Positions 7,943-16,318 of a DNA stretch of 64,000 nucleotides are shown here, in pieces. The position numbers and the translations under genes were made by a program. Numbering within the stretch: the first letter of the stretch is position 1; every line of letters begins with the position of its first letter. Origin of the DNA: Paludibacteraceae bacterium (GTDB lineage: Bacteria; Bacteroidota; Bacteroidia; Bacteroidales; Paludibacteraceae); the NCBI GenBank assembly GCA_017550335.1, contig JAFZPM010000039.1:1-64000 (forward strand). Direction: 5' to 3'. The notes beneath the pieces were generated by a model. The model had not been told where the DNA came from, ran no database searches, and saw only the letters and a program-made list of their open reading frames with translations.

Positions 7943-7973
7943 TTTGCAATATAGGAAATAATGTGTAATTTAG
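7943..7973 (+). promoter_or_regulatory. Promoter of the tracrRNA gene
   Basis: TTTG at 7943-7946, 19-nt spacer, then TAATTTAG at 7966-7973: a perfect -33 box and a 7/8 match to the TAnnTTTG -7 box. Predicted transcription start is near 7979, exactly at the beginning of the anti-repeat. Confidence 0.75.
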
Positions 7974-7977
7974 CAAT

Positions 7978-8060
7978 ACAAAATTGAAGCAATTCACAAT
8001 AAGGATTATTCCGTTGTGAAAACATTTAAGATGGCTCTCCCTCGGGAGAGTCGTTTTTTT
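7978..8060 (+). ncRNA. tracrRNA
   Basis: The anti-repeat at 7977-7999 (TACAAAATTGAA, then GCAATTCACAA) is complementary to the first half of the CRISPR repeat with one base deleted. It is followed by AAGGATTATTCCGTTGTGAA, the nexus-like hairpin typical of Bacteroidota type II-C tracrRNAs, and a GC-rich terminator hairpin (8033-8052: GGCTCTCC, loop CTCG, GGAGAGTC) with a run of seven T. Length is about 80 nt. The RNA pairs with crRNA for Cas9 loading and RNase III processing. It is divergent from cas9. Confidence 0.93.
8033..8060 (+). terminator. tracrRNA terminator hairpin
   Basis: An 8-bp stem (one G-U pair) with a 4-nt loop is followed by GTTTTTTT. It doubles as the 3' structural hairpin of tracrRNA. 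Confidence 0.9.
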
Positions 8061-8106
8061 ATCCTCCCCCAAAAAGAATTTGTTATCTTTGAGAAAAAGT
8101 TGCGAA

Positions 8107-8544
8107 ATGGAAAAACATATTTCTCCTCAAAATGACGGTGATCTGCCGATCAATGATACCCTTAAGGTTACGCTGATCCTTTACTTGTGGTACAAGGTGA
8201 GTAAACTGATTGTGGTAGGATTGCTCATCTTGTGCATCGTGGCGCTGGCGCAATTCGGTTCTCAGAAATTCGGAGCACCCAATTATATCCCTTTGACCGT
8301 TATCTCTGTACTGGTGGTGGCGTTCAATGCGTTTGCCTTATATCATGTCTTCCGTGCGTTTAAAGGGAACATGAATTCCGTGAGAATCCTGATCGCTTGT
8401 GCGGTGATTGATGCCATAGTTGCCCTTGTCGTGAGTGTTTTCTTAGTTGCCGAATTCGGGGCCATCCCGTTTTTTGCCGGTCTCCTGTTTCTCGCTAGCA
8501 GTGTCGCATTGGCTGTGTTCCTCGACAAAGGCATCGCCCGATAA
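8107..8544 (+). CDS. Small integral membrane protein, unknown function
   Basis: A 145-aa protein, counting from the ATG at 8107. A longer frame opens at 8080, but that start lies only 20 nt after the tracrRNA terminator and adds no conserved sequence. Four hydrophobic segments are visible: LIVVGLLILCIVALAQFG, YIPLTVISVLVVAFNAFALY, ILIACAVIDAIVALVVSVFLVA and IPFFAGLLFLASSVALAVFL. I do not recognise a family. It stands alone between the CRISPR locus and dxs and is transcribed away from cas9. Confidence 0.7.
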   Translation: MEKHISPQNDGDLPINDTLKVTLILYLWYKVSKLIVVGLLILCIVALAQFGSQKFGAPNYIPLTVISVLVVAFNAFALYHVFRAFKGNMNSVRILIACAVIDAIVALVVSVFLVAEFGAIPFFAGLLFLASSVALAVFLDKGIAR

Positions 8545-8671
8545 ACCACTGATAGCGCATGCTCAATAGGTTGCCTCCTTCTGCCGAGAACTCGATAGGA
8601 AAGGGTGGACGTAATTGACGGAATCCGTAAATAATAGGGGCTTGGCCTGTCAATCGTATCGAAATTATTCC

Positions 8672-8679
8672 TACTTTTG
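8672..8679 (+). promoter_or_regulatory. Putative dxs promoter (-7 box)
   Basis: TACTTTTG is an exact TAnnTTTG box about 40 nt upstream of the dxs start. No good TTTG -33 box is seen at 19-21 nt spacing. Confidence 0.4.
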
Positions 8680-8719
8680 CGTTAGGCAATTATTGTAGTG
8701 GATTTAATAGTTTGGTGAT

Positions 8720-10615
8720 TTGGAATCATTGTTAGATAAGATAGATACACCGTCCGATCTGAAGAAGTTGGACGAGTCCCAGTTACCTCAGGTGTGTGAC
8801 GAGTTGCGCCGTTTCATCATCGACGAGCTCTCGCATAATCCGGGACACCTGGCTTCGAGCCTTGGCGTCGTGGAGTTGACGGTCGCGTTGCATTACGTGT
8901 ATGACGTGCCGGAGGATAAGATCGTCTGGGACGTGGGCCACCAGGCTTATGGACATAAGATCCTCACAGGACGGCGGACCCGCTTCTCCACCAACCGTCA
9001 GTTTGGCGGTATCAGTGGTTTCCCGAACCCTCACGAGAGCGAGTACGACTCCTTCGTGGCGGGCCATGCCTCCAACTCCATATCGGCCGCTTTGGGCATC
9101 TCCATCGCTGACGATAAGTTGGGCAAGGATCAAGCCCATACGGTGGCTGTCATCGGTGACGCCGCCATGTCGGGCGGTCTGGCTTTTGAGGGCCTGAACA
9201 ACGCCTCCGCCTATCCTAACAATCTGTTGGTAGTCCTCAATGACAACCACATGGCCATCGATGCGCCTGTGGGGGGAATGAGCGAGTACCTCGTGCGTCT
9301 GACCACCTCCGCCACCTACAACAAGTGGCGCTATAAGCTCTATCGCTTCTTCGCTAAACTGGGATGGGTGAAGGAGGACGAGAAGGCGAAGCATATACGT
9401 TTCCACAACTCGGTCAAGGCGGCCATCGCCAATGAACACAACCTTTTCGAGGTGCTCAACCTCCGATACTTCGGTCCGGTGGACGGCCACGACGTGGTCA
9501 GCCTCGTGAAGATCCTTCGCTCGATCAAGGATTACAAGGGGCCGAAGGTATTGCATATCAAGACGAAAAAAGGCAAGGGCTTCAAGCCTGCGGAGGAAGC
9601 CGCTGCGATCTGGCATGCGCCGGGTAAGTTCAACAAGGAGACGGGTGAGCGGGTCGTGGCACCTATCACGAAGGATACGCCGCCCCTGTTCCAGGACGTG
9701 TTCGGACATACCTTGGTCGAACTGGCGCGTATGAACGATAAGGTGGTGGGTATCACCCCTGCCATGCCTTCGGGCTGTTCCATGTCCTTCCTGATGCATG
9801 AGATGCCCGACCGTGTCTTCGACGTGGGTATCGCGGAGGGCCATGCGGTCACCTTCTCAGCCGGCTTGGCGAAGGAGGGCATGATGCCTTTCTGTAACAT
9901 ATATTCCTCCTTCATGCAACGCGCGTATGACAACGTGATCCATGATGTCTGCCTGCAGAATCTGGACATGGTCATGTGCCTGGACCGTGCGGGGTTGGTC
10001 GGCTCTGACGGTGCGACCCACCACGGAGCGTTCGATCTGGCGGCCTTCCGTTGCGTGCCGAACCTCACGATCGCCTCTCCGATGAATGTGATCGAGCTTC
10101 GTAACCTGATGTATACGGCTTCCTTGCCGGGTCACGGACCGTTCATGATCCGCTATCCGCGAGGTAAGGGCGTTCTGTTGGATTGGCACAAAGAGATGGA
10201 GGAGATGCCGGTGGGCAAGGGAGTTTGTCTGAAGAAGGGGACCTCTTCGCTTGCGGTTCTCTCGCTTGGTCCGTTGGGTCATGCAGCTGCCAGGGCGATC
10301 GCCAAGGCGGAGGAGAACGGCATGAGTGTTTCGCACTATAACATGCTCTTCCTGAAACCGTTGGACGAAGAGTTGTTGGACGAGGTCGCTAAGACATACC
10401 AATCCGTCATCACGGTCGAGGATGGTGTCGTGTCGGGCGGATTCGGCTCCGCTGTGCTGGAGTACTTCGCGGACCATGACGTGACGATGCATGTGAAGCG
10501 CATCGGCATTCCGAATATCTTCGCCACCCATGGCACACAAGAAGAGTTGTATCATTACTATGGGATGGACGCTGACGGTATCTACGCCGCCATCGAGTCT
10601 ATCCTGAAAAAATAA
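8720..10615 (+). CDS. dxs: 1-deoxy-D-xylulose-5-phosphate synthase
   Basis: This 631-aa enzyme condenses pyruvate and glyceraldehyde-3-phosphate to DXP, the first step of the MEP isoprenoid pathway, which also feeds thiamine and pyridoxal synthesis. The thiamine-diphosphate site is visible as [18 protein letters not shown] (about residue 146) with LNDNHMAID. The catalytic Glu is in [14 protein letters not shown] (about residue 372). [15 protein letters not shown] is the DXS/transketolase pyrimidine-domain signature. Length is normal. The reading frame is closed by a stop at 8708 and no ATG follows before conserved sequence, so initiation at TTG 8720 (or TTG 8729) is required. The next gene follows after 9 nt. 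Confidence 0.97.
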   Translation: MESLLDKIDTPSDLKKLDESQLPQVCDELRRFIIDELSHNPGHLASSLGVVELTVALHYVYDVPEDKIVWDVGHQAYGHKILTGRRTRFSTNRQFGGISGFPNPHESEYDSFVAGHASNSISAALGISIADDKLGKDQAHTVAVIGDAAMSGGLAFEGLNNASAYPNNLLVVLNDNHMAIDAPVGGMSEYLVRLTTSATYNKWRYKLYRFFAKLGWVKEDEKAKHIRFHNSVKAAIANEHNLFEVLNLRYFGPVDGHDVVSLVKILRSIKDYKGPKVLHIKTKKGKGFKPAEEAAAIWHAPGKFNKETGERVVAPITKDTPPLFQDVFGHTLVELARMNDKVVGITPAMPSGCSMSFLMHEMPDRVFDVGIAEGHAVTFSAGLAKEGMMPFCNIYSSFMQRAYDNVIHDVCLQNLDMVMCLDRAGLVGSDGATHHGAFDLAAFRCVPNLTIASPMNVIELRNLMYTASLPGHGPFMIRYPRGKGVLLDWHKEMEEMPVGKGVCLKKGTSSLAVLSLGPLGHAAARAIAKAEENGMSVSHYNMLFLKPLDEELLDEVAKTYQSVITVEDGVVSGGFGSAVLEYFADHDVTMHVKRIGIPNIFATHGTQEELYHYYGMDADGIYAAIESILKK

Positions 10616-10624
10616 GGGAAGTCT

Positions 10625-11398
10625 ATGGACGAAAAGAAAGCATTTAAGATTCTGGCGGGTGTCGCAGGTGTCGCTGTGATTGCCTATTTACTGCTCGTCA
10701 CGGTTTTTTCAGAGACGTGGGACTATTGGGCCGCCATCCATAAAAATACGGTGCGGGGCTATGTCGAGTATCGGGAGGCATATCCACAGAGCAAATATAT
10801 GGATCGTGTGAACGAACGGAAAGGACTTTTGGAGGAGCCTTATTTCCAGGATCGCAGGAAGAAGAATACGGTTGAGGCTTACGACGAGTTCCTCTTCGCC
10901 TATCCGCATGACAAATACACTGCCGAGGCCACCCGCCTGCGGGATAGCATCGTGTTTTGGCAGAGCGAGGTGGAGAAGTATGGCAAGAACTCGTTGGAGC
11001 AGGGGAGCTTACCGTACCAGGATCAATATGGATTGCCTAAGAAACCACGGAAAGACTCCAATTCGGACATTGTGGTGGTGGCGCCTATCTCGTTCGATGT
11101 GGTCGCCTTCATCAAGGAGAAAGACGAGAACGGCAAGGTGGTGAGCCATGCCTACATCAAGGCGGACAGCACCTATACCTTCCGCATAGACAATGGATCC
11201 TATCAGGCGTTCTTCTACATCGGTAGGGGATGGCATCCGGAGAAGACGATGCCGACAGGGTTGAAGGGAGGTTTCCTGCTCTTCGAGACCTATTCCAAGG
11301 ATGATCCGGTCACGCTCACGGACGAGGTGATCACCTATCGGTTGAGTATGCGTCAGAAGAAATACAGTACGCGTAGGGAAGTATTTGGAGCGGATTGA
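10625..11398 (+). CDS. Membrane-anchored TPR-like protein, unknown function
   Basis: A 257-aa protein with an N-terminal transmembrane anchor (residues 9-29, ILAGVAGVAVIAYLLLVTVF). Two short helical repeats containing YREAYPQSKYMDRV and YDEFLFAYPHDKYTAEA follow; these look like tetratricopeptide or YfiO-type repeats. The C-terminal half (about 150-257) is beta-rich with no family I can name. An AGGGAAG ribosome site precedes the ATG. It lies 9 nt downstream of dxs and probably shares its transcript, which ends at the terminator overlapping its stop. Confidence 0.7.
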   Translation: MDEKKAFKILAGVAGVAVIAYLLLVTVFSETWDYWAAIHKNTVRGYVEYREAYPQSKYMDRVNERKGLLEEPYFQDRRKKNTVEAYDEFLFAYPHDKYTAEATRLRDSIVFWQSEVEKYGKNSLEQGSLPYQDQYGLPKKPRKDSNSDIVVVAPISFDVVAFIKEKDENGKVVSHAYIKADSTYTFRIDNGSYQAFFYIGRGWHPEKTMPTGLKGGFLLFETYSKDDPVTLTDEVITYRLSMRQKKYSTRREVFGAD

Positions 11399-11416
11399 TC
11401 ATCCGCTCTTTTTTTT
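11388..11416 (+). terminator. Terminator of the dxs operon
   Basis: GAGCGGAT, loop TGATC, ATCCGCTC, then eight T. It contains the stop codon of the upstream gene and touches the end of the convergent gene. Confidence 0.9.
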
Positions 11417-12860
11417 ACTCTTCAGCCTCGCCACCCTTTAGTTTCAGCTCTGTTCTGTTGTTCAGTTCTCTACCGCCCTTCGTGTTGTTGGAGGCGACAG
11501 GTTGAGTGTTCCCTTTGCTGACACATTCCATTCGGTCTTCGGGTATACCCTTCCGTATCAGTGCCTGTTTGAAAGCCTCGGCCCGTTTCTGTCCGACCGG
11601 GAAGCTCCTGCTTTCCTTAATCGTATTGTCTGTATGCCCAACGATGAGGAGCGTGACATCCGCGTTTTTGGCTAGGTAGGTGTATATCACGTCGAAGGAG
11701 CGTTCGATCTCCTCTGGGAAAGTCGGGATACTGTTCGGGTATGCGTATATGGCCTCGTCCGCTATGCGTTTGAGAGCCAATGTGGCTTCCTTCTTCTCTT
11801 TTAAGGATAGCTTGTGGAAAGCCTCGATCTTTTCCCGATTCCTCTCCATCTCTTGGTCGTTCTCTTCCTTCTTACGGATACGGTCCCTTTGTTCTTGCAG
11901 GAAACGTTCCCTTTTCATCTTCTCCGCGGCGGCCGCGATTTCCTTCTGACGTTCCCTCTCCTCCAGTCTCCTTTCGACGATTTGCTCCGCTTCCTTCTCC
12001 CTCTTCCTATCCTTGAGGTCGAAGCGGAATCCGAGTTTCATGCCAGCCTTGAACAGGTGGATATCGGTGTATTGGTTGCTACCGAATGCACCGACATATT
12101 CCTCACCGTCGTAGATGTTTTTGTCCAGCGGGTTGTTGCTGTTGGTGATGCCGTATTGACAATATAGTCCCATGTGGAAAGCGCATTTTTGCCCCATCGA
12201 GCGGTTGAATCCGAACTCCGCGTACGATCCTATGCTTTTTCCCAAGCCGCATATCTCCCCGGATTGTCCGTTCAGGTTGGTCCGGAACCCGTGGTTTTGA
12301 AGGTCTTCGTATTCCACGTTGGTGGATTCGAACCATCCGGATGTGGTATAATATCCGTTTCTGGAGGAGTATTCCTTTATCACGGGGATGGATAGTGTGA
12401 CGCCTACGCCCATGAGGAATTTCCATTTGCTGTTGATGGCGTTCTCGTATTGGAGCGAGAGAGGTATTTCGATGGCTAGGACATCCTGCCTCTCTTCCCA
12501 ATCGTGGAATTGTGTGTTGAGCGTGTATGTCAGGTTGTTGTCGAGATGGGTGAATGTCTGTGCATATCCGTAATTGATACGGGTGCTGCTACGGTAGGAG
12601 CTGAGTTGCATGCCTATCCCTATTCCCCAATGTTTCGGGATGAGTTGGTATTTCACCTCCAAGAGACCTCCATACCCCAGCTTCGATTCCCCCGCTTCCG
12701 ACTCGAACAAGTGCGAGTGCATGCCACCTCCCAGATTCAGGCATAGATAGTGCCGTGTGCCCAAATAGGGCGTCGAGTCAGAAGGAAGCACACTGCTTCG
12801 ATTCGCGAAGGATAGTGTCGCTAAGCAAGTGAATATCGCATATGTGATCAGTCTATTCAT
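11415..12860 (-). CDS. Outer-membrane protein with OmpA-like peptidoglycan-binding domain
   Basis: A 481-aa protein. The N-terminal signal sequence (MNRLITYAIFTCLATLSFA) is followed by a beta-barrel-like region (about 25-270), a charged coiled coil rich in Arg, Glu and Lys (about 275-345, ERRLEERERQKEIAAAAEK), and a C-terminal OmpA/MotB domain (about 370-475). The latter has LLIVGHTDNT and GQKRAEAFKQALIRKGI, which bind the diaminopimelate of peptidoglycan, and ends with NNRTELKL. It probably tethers the outer membrane to the wall. It forms a separate unit upstream of the large secreted protein, with a 36-nt gap to it. Confidence 0.85.
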   Translation of the reverse strand: MNRLITYAIFTCLATLSFANRSSVLPSDSTPYLGTRHYLCLNLGGGMHSHLFESEAGESKLGYGGLLEVKYQLIPKHWGIGIGMQLSSYRSSTRINYGYAQTFTHLDNNLTYTLNTQFHDWEERQDVLAIEIPLSLQYENAINSKWKFLMGVGVTLSIPVIKEYSSRNGYYTTSGWFESTNVEYEDLQNHGFRTNLNGQSGEICGLGKSIGSYAEFGFNRSMGQKCAFHMGLYCQYGITNSNNPLDKNIYDGEEYVGAFGSNQYTDIHLFKAGMKLGFRFDLKDRKREKEAEQIVERRLEERERQKEIAAAAEKMKRERFLQEQRDRIRKKEENDQEMERNREKIEAFHKLSLKEKKEATLALKRIADEAIYAYPNSIPTFPEEIERSFDVIYTYLAKNADVTLLIVGHTDNTIKESRSFPVGQKRAEAFKQALIRKGIPEDRMECVSKGNTQPVASNNTKGGRELNNRTELKLKGGEAEE

Positions 12861-12896
12861 TCTTTTTCCGTTTGTGCGTTAAGCAAGGGTCTTCCC

Positions 12897-15866
12897 TTAT
12901 TCCTTGATCACCTTCAAGCTCGTCCCGTCCACATTGATGATGTAGTTGCCTGCGGGTAATGAGGAGGTGTTCAGTTCGACATGATCCTCCGAGAATCGTT
13001 CCGTGAGGATTGTGGTGCCGAGTTGGTTGATGACGGATAGCGTGTGCGGGGAGACCTCGAAGTTATGGAGTGTTACCGTGGTCGCCTCCTTGATTGGGTT
13101 TTGGGAGACGGAGATGCTCTTGACGCCTCTAAGCAGTTCGTCCCATGTGTCCCTGCTGCAAGTGCGGGCCTCCGTTTCCGTATCCGTGTTGACCTTGACG
13201 TAATAGCTGCCGGTGAGACCTCCGATCTCCTGGTAATAAGGCTTTGTCGCTCCGTAGATGATCCTGTCGTTGTGGTACCATTGGTACGAGTGGAACAGTT
13301 CGCTGCGGTTGTCTATGCTCACGACATCATCGAATATGGCCACGATGAAGGAGTTGCTCAGGTTGACCGTGAAAGAGACGGGGTATGCTTTTGTGACAGC
13401 CATGTTCTCGTTGCGGAAGAAAACGTTGGCTTGGTATACACCCGCCTGGCAATGCTCAGGGGTTGAGATAGGTATCCTTGAGTCTGCGGAGACGTTTGTC
13501 CAATCCATGTCTTCGAACCCTTGTTCCTTTGCCTGGTCCGAGTATTCCACCCTGAAGTCGACAGGCACTCCCTCTAGCACAGAGTAGCTGATGGGGCCTT
13601 CGCTGCCAGGGCAGTATCCTTCACCCTTGACGGAGAAGATGGAGCCGTTTTCGAATTCTCTCATGACGATGTCTTCATAAAGTTTCTCCACCAACTCATA
13701 TTTTTTCTCTCTGCAGTTTTTGCAGGTGAACGCCTTCTTCCCCGGGTTGTGCGTTGTCGGTTCGATGACAAATTCACCGTCGTCCCAATCATGGCCTATG
13801 GCAGGTGTTGAGGTGGAGGATCTCCAAAGCTCAGCTTGGCATTTCTGGCAGAAGACCGCACGGGACACCTCTCCGGGTTCCGTGCATGTGGCAGGCACGT
13901 CGCGGTCGATGATTGTATCGCCGGCGAGATGGCCAGTGGAGGGGATCTCTATGATTTCGATTCTCTCGTTGCATCTGATGCAGTGTCTGGACATGCTGCC
14001 ATTTTGGGCGCAGGTCGCTTCGACGTCGATGGTGTGTTTGGCGGCGAATTCGTGGTCGAGTTTGTCCGTGGATTGAGTCCTCGTCTGTTGGCAGTTATCG
14101 TGGATACAAGCATAGCTGATGAGCCCGGATGTGGTGCATGTGGAGGCGATGATGGTGGTTGGATTGCCCCAAGCGTGACCAGTGGCGGGGATGAGTGTGT
14201 TGTTGATGGTCTCGCTGCACCTGGAGCAGTGTTGTGATTTCTTGCCGGATCTTGTGCAGGTGGCAGGTATCTCGATGGTGTATTCTTGGTTGAAGTCATG
14301 TCCCATCGCTTCGATCTCCTCCGTCAGGGTAGCGCTGCAATTCTCTCTTGTGCAGATATGGTACAGGGCGCCTTTCTCCGTGCATGTCGGTTCCTTGTCT
14401 ACGATGCCCTCGTCCCAAGCGTGACCCAACGCAGGTATGTAGGTCGTATCGATGGCTCCGCATCCGTAGGCGACGCATGTGCGAAGAATCATTCCCTCCG
14501 TTTCGCAGGTCGGGAATGCGGTGGTGTCCCCGTCGCCCCATCTGTGGCCTCTGGCGGGTATCTCCGTGATGTTATCCACCTCTCTGCATCTGGAGCAGTG
14601 CCAGGATTTGCTGCCCGCTTTCGTGCAGGTCGGGAATGTGTCGGTAATGAATTCCTCTATGAAATCGTGGCCGATAGGCTCAATCTCTTCTTCCTTTGTC
14701 CCGTCGCAGGTGTCCACCAAGCAGTGGTACAGCTTGATGCCCGGTATCGTGCAGGTCGCTTTCTTCTCTACTTCGCCATCGTCCCAGCTGTGCCCGTGTG
14801 CGGGTATCTCCCTGATGTCCGTCTTCTCTCCGCACATGATGCAATGTCTGGATTCTTGTCCGTTCTTTTCGCAGGATGCGGGGGTGTCCAGGGTGTAATC
14901 CTCTTCGAAGATATGGTCTATCAGCTCGATCTCCTCCGTTCTGGAAGCTTGGCAAGGATAATTCATGCAGTAGTATGTCATCTCGCCCTTTTCGATGCAG
15001 GTGGCATCCTTGGATATGTATCCTGAACTCCAAGAGTGTCCTGTGGCGGGGATAAGCGTGTTCTCAATCCTTTGGTTGCATTTCGTGCAGTGTCTGGATT
15101 GGGTGCCGGCTCTTTCGCAGGATGCGGGGATGTCAATTGTGAACTCCTCCGGGAAATCGTGTCCCAAGGCTGTGTCGGAAACGTGGATGCGTAGGCATTC
15201 GGCCTTGCATGCCTCGAATAAACAGTAGTACACTTCGTCGTGGGAACCGTCCTGCGTGCAGGTGGATGGCACTTGGTTCTCGATCACTGCGTTTTCCCCT
15301 CGCTCGAAATGGTGTCCCTCTATCCTGAATGTGCCTGTGGCGGACGTGTTTATCTGGTAGTTGGGGTTGAGGCCTTCGTCATGTGCGGATATGGGGTACG
15401 TACCGGTCTCCTCGCCGGCCTCTCTCGTCACAGAGATGCCGAGAATCGAATCGTCCTCAACGACACCCTCCATTGTGTAGGATAGGGTAGGGTCGTCTAA
15501 TCCGATGTGTTTGGATGTGTCCGTGGGTTTCACGACAACCTCCCTCTTGGCGATTGTCCAATTCTTGCTGATGAAGAACGGGTTCGCTTCCGGTCCAGAG
15601 ATCTCTATGGTGTAGGTGTTGGCGTCTTTCGCGCTTCGTGTGCCGCTTACCGTGTAGTCCACGCCTTCTGTGTAAGTGTCATCTCCTTTTATGTTGATGG
15701 ATGGAGAGTGAAAGGTTCCGTCGTAGGTGAAGACGGAGTCGTTTAGGTCGATCATTTCCGCCGTGAGGGGGGTGATCCCTTCCTGAGAAGGAACAGCTGT
15801 CGCGGTTATCGCTGATAGGAACAGCGATAAGAACGCCGATGCTATTTTAACCGTTGAAGTATTCAT
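12897..15866 (-). CDS. Large secreted protein with Cys-pair repeats and a T9SS sorting domain
   Basis: About 989 aa from the ATG at 15866, which has a strong GGGAGGAG ribosome site; an upstream in-frame ATG at 15896 lacks one. A signal peptide is followed by an MBG-like beta domain (YDGTFHSPSINIKGD to about residue 185). Five or more tandem modules follow with the pattern PATC-x(3)-G-x-x-S-x-HC-x-x-C and IPATGH-x-W. Each has two CxxC-type half-sites, a pattern common in gut bacterial surface proteins and resembling zinc ribbons. The C-terminus (SISVSQNPIKEATTVTL...LPAGNYIINVDG) is a type A T9SS sorting domain, so the protein should be exported by the type IX system and anchored or released. 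Role unknown; adhesion is a guess. Confidence 0.8.
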   Translation of the reverse strand: MNTSTVKIASAFLSLFLSAITATAVPSQEGITPLTAEMIDLNDSVFTYDGTFHSPSINIKGDDTYTEGVDYTVSGTRSAKDANTYTIEISGPEANPFFISKNWTIAKREVVVKPTDTSKHIGLDDPTLSYTMEGVVEDDSILGISVTREAGEETGTYPISAHDEGLNPNYQINTSATGTFRIEGHHFERGENAVIENQVPSTCTQDGSHDEVYYCLFEACKAECLRIHVSDTALGHDFPEEFTIDIPASCERAGTQSRHCTKCNQRIENTLIPATGHSWSSGYISKDATCIEKGEMTYYCMNYPCQASRTEEIELIDHIFEEDYTLDTPASCEKNGQESRHCIMCGEKTDIREIPAHGHSWDDGEVEKKATCTIPGIKLYHCLVDTCDGTKEEEIEPIGHDFIEEFITDTFPTCTKAGSKSWHCSRCREVDNITEIPARGHRWGDGDTTAFPTCETEGMILRTCVAYGCGAIDTTYIPALGHAWDEGIVDKEPTCTEKGALYHICTRENCSATLTEEIEAMGHDFNQEYTIEIPATCTRSGKKSQHCSRCSETINNTLIPATGHAWGNPTTIIASTCTTSGLISYACIHDNCQQTRTQSTDKLDHEFAAKHTIDVEATCAQNGSMSRHCIRCNERIEIIEIPSTGHLAGDTIIDRDVPATCTEPGEVSRAVFCQKCQAELWRSSTSTPAIGHDWDDGEFVIEPTTHNPGKKAFTCKNCREKKYELVEKLYEDIVMREFENGSIFSVKGEGYCPGSEGPISYSVLEGVPVDFRVEYSDQAKEQGFEDMDWTNVSADSRIPISTPEHCQAGVYQANVFFRNENMAVTKAYPVSFTVNLSNSFIVAIFDDVVSIDNRSELFHSYQWYHNDRIIYGATKPYYQEIGGLTGSYYVKVNTDTETEARTCSRDTWDELLRGVKSISVSQNPIKEATTVTLHNFEVSPHTLSVINQLGTTILTERFSEDHVELNTSSLPAGNYIINVDGTSLKVIKE

Positions 15867-16259
15867 GACTCCTCCCTTTTCCCTCTTTGTAAACATACCA
15901 TTTCATATACACATTGGCCTTCGTAGAAGTTTGTTTTGCGTCTTTGAATAGGGTGAGACCTGCCTCCAGTAACTCCTTTCGAGGACTCCCATTCTCCTAC
16001 TATCATAAGCAACTGATTTTCATCGTGCTTATAACAAATATATTAAAACTGAGGGATAATATGAAATTTAAAATGTACGTTTCCATTGACTTTTGGCAAT
16101 ATTAAAATTAATTTTATGAATGTAATTTATAACATTTGACTAGGTCGCTCGGATCAGGGAAAAGATGTTTGATGGTGTCTTGCCGGAAATGTTCGTTTTA
16201 AGGCCCCATACGTTTCGTTTTTGGGCGGATTGGGCGTTTGGGGTAGGGCGGTGTATGTG
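15867..16259. other. Intergenic region upstream of the secreted protein
   Basis: AT-rich sequence, especially 16020-16140, between a minus-strand gene and the terminator of the next minus-strand gene. It should hold the promoter of the 989-aa protein, but I see no convincing TTTG-N19-TAnnTTTG pair. No RNA gene or repeat recognised. Confidence 0.5.
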
Positions 16260-16299
16260 AAAAAAAAGAAGGGCGTACAAAAGATTTGCACGCCCTTCT
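16260..16299 (-). terminator. Terminator of the OmpA/TSP3 gene
   Basis: On the minus strand AGAAGGGCGT and ACGCCCTTCT form a 10-bp stem around a 13-nt loop, followed by eight T. It lies 20 nt past the stop codon. Confidence 0.9.
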
Positions 16300-16318
16300 G
16301 CAAGAATAGTATTAGATT

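Noticed and set aside
7803..8072. Longer cas9 reading with an upstream start, or an 89-aa frame overlapping cas9
   Set aside because: It overlaps the tracrRNA gene and is in another frame; RuvC-I follows directly after the ATG at 7927.
8783..9844. Long minus-strand open frame opposite dxs (353 codons)
   Set aside because: Composition is typical of an antisense shadow of a GC-rich gene, no domain is recognisable, and dxs is certain.
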